A stretch of DNA of 64,000 nt, taken from Pseudoscleropodium purum (lineage: Eukaryota; Streptophyta; Bryopsida; Hypnales; Brachytheciaceae). Made by a program: the position numbers and the translations under genes. Under the pieces are notes generated by a model, which saw nothing but the letters and a program-made list of their open reading frames with translations, was not told the origin of the DNA and did no database searches. Location of the stretch: NCBI GenBank assembly GCA_963969395.1, contig OZ017796.1, positions 40,414,243 to 40,478,242 of the forward strand, written 5' to 3'. This document shows, piece after piece, positions 57,686 to 64,000 of this stretch. The number at the start of each line of letters is the position of its first letter. The stretch's first letter is position 1.

Positions 57686-59161
57686 GAGAGAAGACGCCTT
57701 GTTCGACTTCTCTTGCATCAACGATCAAGAGGAGTGGACGAGGCAAACCACAGCACTTCCTGCGGGCGTATACGGTCGATCGAATGCATGCTACTTATAA
57801 ATGGCAGCGGAGATCGCTGTCCACCCGTGTGGACTGCTGCGAAGAGACTCGCTTTATATTCGTTGCTGTAGCGAGTCAAAGTCGCGTTTCATCTGCTTTT
57901 CGTGTTTATTTGAGCTTATGTTGTGTGTCGCCTCAAATTCCGCTTGCTTTCGTCGTCAATAAGCTCGCAAGTACTCCCTTTCGTTCTTGTGTGCATCGTT
58001 TTAGTTAAATATTGTGTATTTATCAGCAGATTGTGAAGTTGCGGCCAAAATTTCAGTGTCGCAGGCAATCTGCCTGCGAATTAACTCTGTCATCCGCGAG
58101 TGTAGCTGTGGACTCTGTCTCTGTGTCGGTTTGTAATTACACTCGTCCGTTTCCTTGTGCACCTTGTAAGTTTCAAATCGTGTGTATTTATCCGTAGGTT
58201 ACGAATCAGGAGTCAAATGCCAGGCAGAGCTGCAGCTTTGGCATTCAATCTGACTGCGCGAACTGATTCTGTAATCAGCGAGTGTCGGTATCAAATTCGG
58301 AATTGCAATAAAGAGGCTCATCTGGTTGAAATGGTTGCCCTTAGTGGAGAGGCTTGCCAATATGGAAAGAGACGTCGCATAATGTGTGTTTTGCTTGATA
58401 ATGTTAGGTCTACAGTGATGGAAACGGTTCCGCAATTGTAGGAGGAGTTGAATTGACTCCGTCAAGGTCCCAGTCGGCCAGTTTTGCCGCTTCTTTTTCC
58501 TTTTCCAGTAATATAGTTTTTTAAGAGAATTGGAAGGAATTGGAAGGAATTTATTAATGCAGTTATGGATGAAAAAATCAATTCGGAACCGTTACTGTTC
58601 ATCTAGTACTATCTGGTCATCCATTGGGTTCTGTGAGGCACTGAGGCGGGTATGAATTGGATTGTCTATGACCGTGCTTGCGAACCCTATAGCCGAGGCA
58701 AAACTCCTCGGCTTTCCAAGAGACCATGTCCAGCGCAGTCAGGCTCGCGACGGCGCCGCAGTCTAGTGCGCTGCCCTTTTCCGTACCTCAATTTCACACC
58801 TTATGATTCTCACTATAGTAGTGTTTATGCTCACTGCCTTGACGAATTGCACACACATGTTCTTTGTAAGCTGTGGGTGAGTTGTGGTGAGAAATTGCGG
58901 GCTTCTTGAGGTATTGGGGGATCCTTAGTTCCTGTCGCGGGGTGTTTGTGACGTTGGAAGAGCTTCCGGCAGGGGAATTGCAGTTGCGGAGGGCTTTGGC
59001 GGTAGCGGAGTTGGATGCATGGGTGTTGCTCGGTAATGGTTGTGTTGCTCTTCTCTGTGCCTGGCCTGAGTGTTGGCGGCTGGAGATTTGAGTGATTAAG
59101 AGCAGGGATTGCATTGCTGCGTAAGTGTACTGCGTCGTATAGCGAGGCGTTTGGGGTCAAT
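57686..59161 (+). other. 3' region of the 57011 gene and 5' region of CTP synthase
   Basis: GC-balanced but without a supported reading frame. A diverged tandem duplication of about 175 bp occurs near 58008-58110 and 58180-58285. A perfect GCCGAGG/CCTCGGC hairpin lies near 58692-58712. The promoter and leader of CTP synthase are probably between about 58640 and 59161. Confidence 0.4.
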
Positions 59162-62100
59162 ATGAAGTATGTACTTGTCTCTGGAGGTGTGGTGAGTGGG
59201 CTTGGAAAGGGGGTCACGGCGAGCAGTATCGGCGTCGTGCTCAAGGCTTGTGGTCTTCGGGTCACATCGATCAAAATTGGTACGCGCATTGTGAAATGAC
59301 GATGAATTTCGGTCGTTCTGTGGGTCGGTGCTGGGGTCGGTGCAGCGCTAGGGTTTAGGGTTTTAGAGACTTTTCTGTTGGACCTTAGAGATTGATATTA
59401 ATCGAGTTTTCAATGAATTTTTTTTCATTTTCTTAAACTACTTTTATTTGGACTAGGTGCAATTTGTGTCTGAATTTCTGGTCCCGTCTGTTTACCTTCC
59501 CAGATCCATACCTGAACACTGATGCTGGAACGATGTCTCCTTTCGAGCATGGCGAGGTCTTTGTTCTGGACGACGGCGGTGAGGTAAGCTTTCAATGTCT
59601 TGTCTTTTAGCAGTTTGCGGCGGGAAGCCAGTTTGTTAGTCATTTGAAGTTATATTCCTTGATATTCAGGATTTTAGTCAGAAACGAAGCCAATTCTCTT
59701 TATGAATGTATTTTGGTCTATTCAGTCACACAATGTTGTAAGTCGCCGATTTTGTAGAGTGACTCTGATCTTTTTCTTTTCTTTTTCCGCTTGCAGGTAG
59801 ACTTGGATCTTGGAAATTATGAGCGCTTCTTGGATGTCACATTGACAAGGGACAACAACATCACTACTGGGAAAATTTATCAGGTAAAGTTAGGCTACAT
59901 AATTCAACCAGTATGTTCTTTTAGTGCTTCTCTTTTTCTCATTGCATATCTCCTGTTTCATAATTACTCGCTTTATCTGCTTTCCTGTCTTTATTATCGT
60001 CTAAAATGTTGACCTTGGAATTGATTTGAAATTTAAGCTCTGATTGAGTTTGGAAGTTAACATAAGGTTACAGTATTTTGTAATGTTATCTCATGGTGCA
60101 CTGATGTATGGATGCGTGGTTTTGATATCGAATGCTCTGCTTGTGCAGGCAGTGATAGAGAAAGAGAGAAGGGGTGATTTTTTGGGAAAAACTGTTCAGG
60201 TGTGTAGATTTATGAATTGCTCTAGTACTTCTTCTGTCTTTTTTCGTCTTTAACGGTTTCCCATGACGCCAAGTCTAGATTTTCTAATTGGTCTTTAACA
60301 GTTTGAGTCCTAAACTGGACTTTACCTTTTGCCAAAAAAATTGGGTCATTGTACGCTGCATTCTGTGCTATATACAAGATTTTTGAAATTCAAGATTATC
60401 TGACACTGATATTTAAGTTTATTTGATATTGTATCTGTTGGAGTTGTTTCAGAAACTGATATGTGTTGTACATGTTTCTTTTGGAATAGGTTGTGCCACA
60501 TATCACAGACGCTATTCAGGACTGGATTGAACGAGTTGCTAGAGTTCCTGTTGATGGTCTCTCTGGAAGTGCTGACGTTTGTGTCATTGAGCTTGGGGGC
60601 ACTGTTGGTACTGCTTCTTACTCTCCTTTTTTTCGAATTTGTTTAAGGTTGTAATGATTAGGATTAGGATTAGGAGTTTATTTGAATATGATGCATAGAG
60701 AACTTGAGTTTATTGATTTAGTAGTTGTAAATTTTTTGTTCCTATGTACTTACTGCTTTGTCTTGTTGATGATAATCTTCACTATGTTCTTCTGTTTGTT
60801 GTAATTTCTACTCGTTTATGCTATATTTCAAACAGCACAGCTTGTTTTTGTATTCTTATTCTTCTTTTCATTAGGTAAAATGGTTTCTAATTCAGATGAT
60901 CTTATCTTTGTATGTAGGTGATATCGAGTCTATGCCTTTCATTGAAGCTCTTCGACAATTCCAGTTCCGAGTTGGTAATGATATTTTTAATAGAATTGTA
61001 ATTCTCTTTTTTGGGAAGAATCTATTTCGACGATGTATATAAGCATATATTGGACCCCTTTCTTCTCATAATAGCTATCAGTGGTTATTTACGTGCCCTC
61101 TTGTGATACAGGCAATAATAATTTCTGCTTGGTTCATGTGAGCTTGGTTCCCGTTTTGGGCGTGGTGGGCGAGCAGGTCAGAGAACTATATCTCCCGTTA
61201 TTTCTAAAAGAAGTTTTCTTACCCGTTGAGACTCACATCTACAATTACTCATTTCATGATTTTGGCAGTGAACCGTGCAGTAACCTTGCGTACGTTTCTA
61301 TGTTTTTCACAGAAAACTAAACCAACACAGCACAGTGTTCGGGAACTTCGGGCGCTGGGTCTCACTCCTGATTTGCTAGCTTGCCGAAGCGCACATGTAC
61401 TTTTCTTCCGCTTTTGAATACGTGTGGATAGTTGTGGTTGAAATAATCAATGTTCTTTTGCTTTAGCAGTGACTGAACTAATTATTTGCACCTTTTCTCT
61501 TGTGGGTAATTTGTCCGTGACCTTTGTAATTCGATTCTGTAAAACACATTAATGCTTACCTGGACCCAGTGTACTTTCCGAATTCGTGGAGTACTAGAAA
61601 TTAAATAGTATGTGGATTGCCATGCTACTTACCTAAGCTGTGAATCGTATATGACTGGTCAGGGTTATGTAGTTGATCTCCTGGAAACGTCAGAATTTCT
61701 TCAAGTGTCCCTTATATCTATTTTTGTCGACTACTATGCAGCCTTTGGAGCAGGCTACTAAGGAAAAGCTCTCACAATTTTGCCATGTTCCAGTAGGTGC
61801 TGAACTTCCTTGATCTTCTCATCATCTGTAATACTTGTGAGAGTATGTGTGATACAATTATCAAGACTAGTAGATATTATTCCTCTAATTTGACTCCCTT
61901 ATCGTGCTGGCCAATTAGATGGTCATGCTCTTCTAACAAGGTATTGATTAGTTAAATATACACGATTCTGTTCTCGGTTATTGGTTTCCATTCTTTGCCA
62001 AGTGCTACTGCTCGCAATATTGTTATTATCCCATACATTATAAATGATTCTGGAATTTTGGTTATTTTTGGTTTGAAATAGAAAATTGTACAAGACATTT

Positions 62101-63979
62101 TCTGAATAAATTTAATGGTTGGTAAATGGGTTGGGTGTGTAGGCTGCTCACATTCTCAACATATACGATGTCTCCAACATCTGGCACATTCCCCTCTTGC
62201 TGCGGGTATGTACTCCTAAACCGTGTCCCTGATATATAGCAATATGGCAGTGGGGTCATCTGCCGATTTAACCATGAAACACTCGCTCATTTTTTGAATC
62301 GCTAGGGCATTGGGGATAGATTCTACATTTTTTCACACTGCTTGGCACTTGAGTGTCTCGTGGGTGGTTGTGATGCAGTCACCAGTTGTCCTTTCATAGT
62401 ATTAGTATATTTTTGCTGATTCTATCTTGATTTTATTTTGCAACGAACAGGATCAGCAGGGACATCTTGCAATACTCAATAAACTGCAATTGAGGTTAGC
62501 TATTGATGGTTGAGTTTGTCTTGGCAAGTCACTGGATTTTTAATCATTCTGTTATGAGAGGGCCTTCCTGTTGGTGATCAACTCGGTTTTGAGAATTTAT
62601 GTGTCAAATATTTCTGTGTCATGTAGTTCTGTACCACCTCCTGCCTTGGAGTCATGGGCTGCCCGAGCTGAGCGATGCGACAACCTCTCTATCCCAGTAT
62701 GTACCTTGAGTTGATGAACCTTCTAATGTGAGAATAGCGATCGCCTTCAAGAGCTTCAATTCTTTCCTCGTATTATGGTGAGGTGATGTTATTGATTTTT
62801 ATTTTGGATTCGTTCTTGCAGATAAAGATTGCTATGGTTGGAAAATACACGGGCCTATCAGACTCGTATCTTTCAGTTTTGAAGGTGGGTTGCAATGAAC
62901 CTGATGAATTTTTGTTAGTACTGAAGAGACTCCTGCTCCTGATATAGTATTTAATTTTTTGAGTTAAAGATTACTACAGATTCTTCAGGTTTAGAATTTA
63001 TTTCAATAGTCCCTACTTAGACACAACTTACATTCGCTCTCATGTGCGTCATCGCGTGGAGCCGGATGGAGTTTTCCACAAAATTTGACATGTGTTGCCG
63101 TATGTGGCCAGGCTTTGCAACATGCATGTATTGCGTGTTCTAGGAAGTTGGTGTTGGAATGGGTTGCTGCTACTGATTTGGAGGATCGTGCGAAGGAGGA
63201 GGTGCAGTTCTGCTGATTGTGCATAATGATATTCTGTTGCCTAAAAGATAGATCTCATCGGCAAAGAAGTTGTTGAGTGTAGCACTGAATATTACAAAAA
63301 AGTAAGGTTTAATATCGATATTAGATGTAGCTAGTGAGATCGTTGGATCTGATCAGTGGTATTGTGCGTATGCAGACACCAGAAGCATTTGCTTCTGCTT
63401 GGAAGACCTTGAAGGTAGCATATTTGTCTGCTGCACCACTTATTTGTTTCTATTTTGTCTCGACAAGTTCGTTGTGCCTGCAACTTTTTGTGACGTTGAT
63501 CGATAATTGAACCCCTTGAAGGCTTTGGACTGATTGTTTACCTTCTCTTTGCACAGAATTCTGATGGTGTGCTAGTGCCTGGAGGATTCGGTGATCGAGG
63601 AGTACAGGGAAAGATTTTAGCTGCCACTTATGCTCGTACAAATGGGGTTCCGTACTTGGGAATTTGCCTTGGAATGCAGCTCGCTGTTGTGGAGTATGCA
63701 AGAAATGTAGGCAACTCTTTGCGCCCACATACTAATATTGTGTTATATTTGATATTTGTCGCTTTTTTGTGTAGTTTTGGAACTAGTCATCAGTTGAATT
63801 TGGTCGATTGTGGTCCGTTTCTTCCTTAATAGCGTTACAATTGAAAAGCTGTGGCTTGTGCTACGTAGTCTGCATACTTACATTCTCTTAATGTTCAACA
63901 GGTTCTTGGGTTGGAGGATGCTAACAGCACAGAGTTTGACTCCGCCACACCGCATCCTTGTGTCGTTTTCATGCCAGAG
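59162..63979 (+). CDS. CTP synthase (glutamine-hydrolysing), 17 exons visible, 3' partial
   Basis: The enzyme makes CTP from UTP, ATP and glutamine, the last step of pyrimidine ribonucleotide synthesis in the cytosol. Exons: 59162-59279, 59504-59583, 59797-59883, 60149-60199, 60490-60607, 60918-60974, 61112-61176, 61313-61396, 61742-61792, 62143-62205, 62451-62494, 62627-62696, 62822-62884, 63112-63201, 63376-63414, 63557-63706, 63902-63979. All have GT-AG borders and consistent phases, giving 436 codons so far of a family length near 560-600. The start [10 protein letters not shown] is the synthase P-loop region. Asp-Pro-Tyr-Leu-Asn, Glu-Leu-Gly-Gly-Thr-Val-Gly-Asp-Ile-Glu and Lys-Pro-Thr-Gln-His-Ser-Val follow. 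The glutaminase domain starts around exon 13, and exon 16 holds Gly-Ile-Cys-Leu-Gly-Met-Gln with the nucleophilic Cys. The gene continues beyond the window. Intron 1 carries a telomere-like TAGGGTTTAGGGTTT motif. Confidence 0.96.
59347..59364 (+). promoter_or_regulatory. telo-box-like motif in intron 1 of CTP synthase
   Basis: CTAGGGTTTAGGGTTTT is two Arabidopsis-type telomere units on the reverse of the AAACCCTAA telo-box. It lies about 70 bp after exon 1. Regulatory meaning is inferred from plant promoters in general. Confidence 0.45.
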
Positions 63980-64000
63980 GTATACATCTCCTCGTCTTCG

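Overview
This window looks like plant nuclear DNA: AT-rich, repeat-rich and gene-poor. The evidence is a plant-type CTP synthase split into many small exons, a P-class PPR protein, a six-exon NDUFAF3/Mth938-type gene, plant telo-box motifs (AAACCCTAA) close to gene starts, and a nuclear copy of a plant mitochondrial nad5 fragment. The nad5 fragment starts exactly where I recall the nad5i753 group I intron of mosses and liverworts to lie, and intron-like sequence sits upstream of it. I therefore lean to a bryophyte, most likely a moss, but this is an inference.

Layout. 1-7066: the 3' part of a decayed Ty3/gypsy LTR retrotransposon, in the order gag-like region, protease, C5-cytosine DNA methyltransferase, reverse transcriptase, RNase H, integrase, PHD finger, 3' non-coding repeats. 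A methyltransferase and a PHD reader inside one retroelement is the most striking content here. 7067-26200: AT-rich DNA with two related hAT-type MITEs (8030-8322 and 21503-21833, each with a perfect 8-bp target duplication), a CACTA-like non-autonomous element (14816-17115) carrying the nad5 fragment, and a broken transposon-like ORF (about 18915-20010). 26280-27160: a possible two-exon small gene on the minus strand. 28672-33642: a 2.3-kb tandem segmental duplication in which each copy has its own private insertion (a MITE in copy 1, a Helitron-like element in copy 2).

34645-36733 (minus): NDUFAF3-like complex I assembly factor, six exons, complete. 37395-38202: long-armed foldback element flanked by TTAA. 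38623-39991: two MITEs of one family. 42087-43703 (minus): intronless PPR gene. 44100-56500: AT-rich DNA with Helitron-like copies, a TIR element (52892-53602) and a dispersed repeat. 57011-57685: two-exon gene for an unrecognised protein with a basic N-terminus. 59162 to the window end: CTP synthase, 17 exons visible, running off the right edge.

The host genes are unrelated housekeeping functions (pyrimidine nucleotide synthesis, mitochondrial complex I assembly, organelle RNA metabolism) and form no operon or pathway. The retrotransposon is the only multi-domain system. All ten in-frame stops in its coding part are types that single C-to-T or G-to-A transitions produce, as expected after heavy cytosine methylation.
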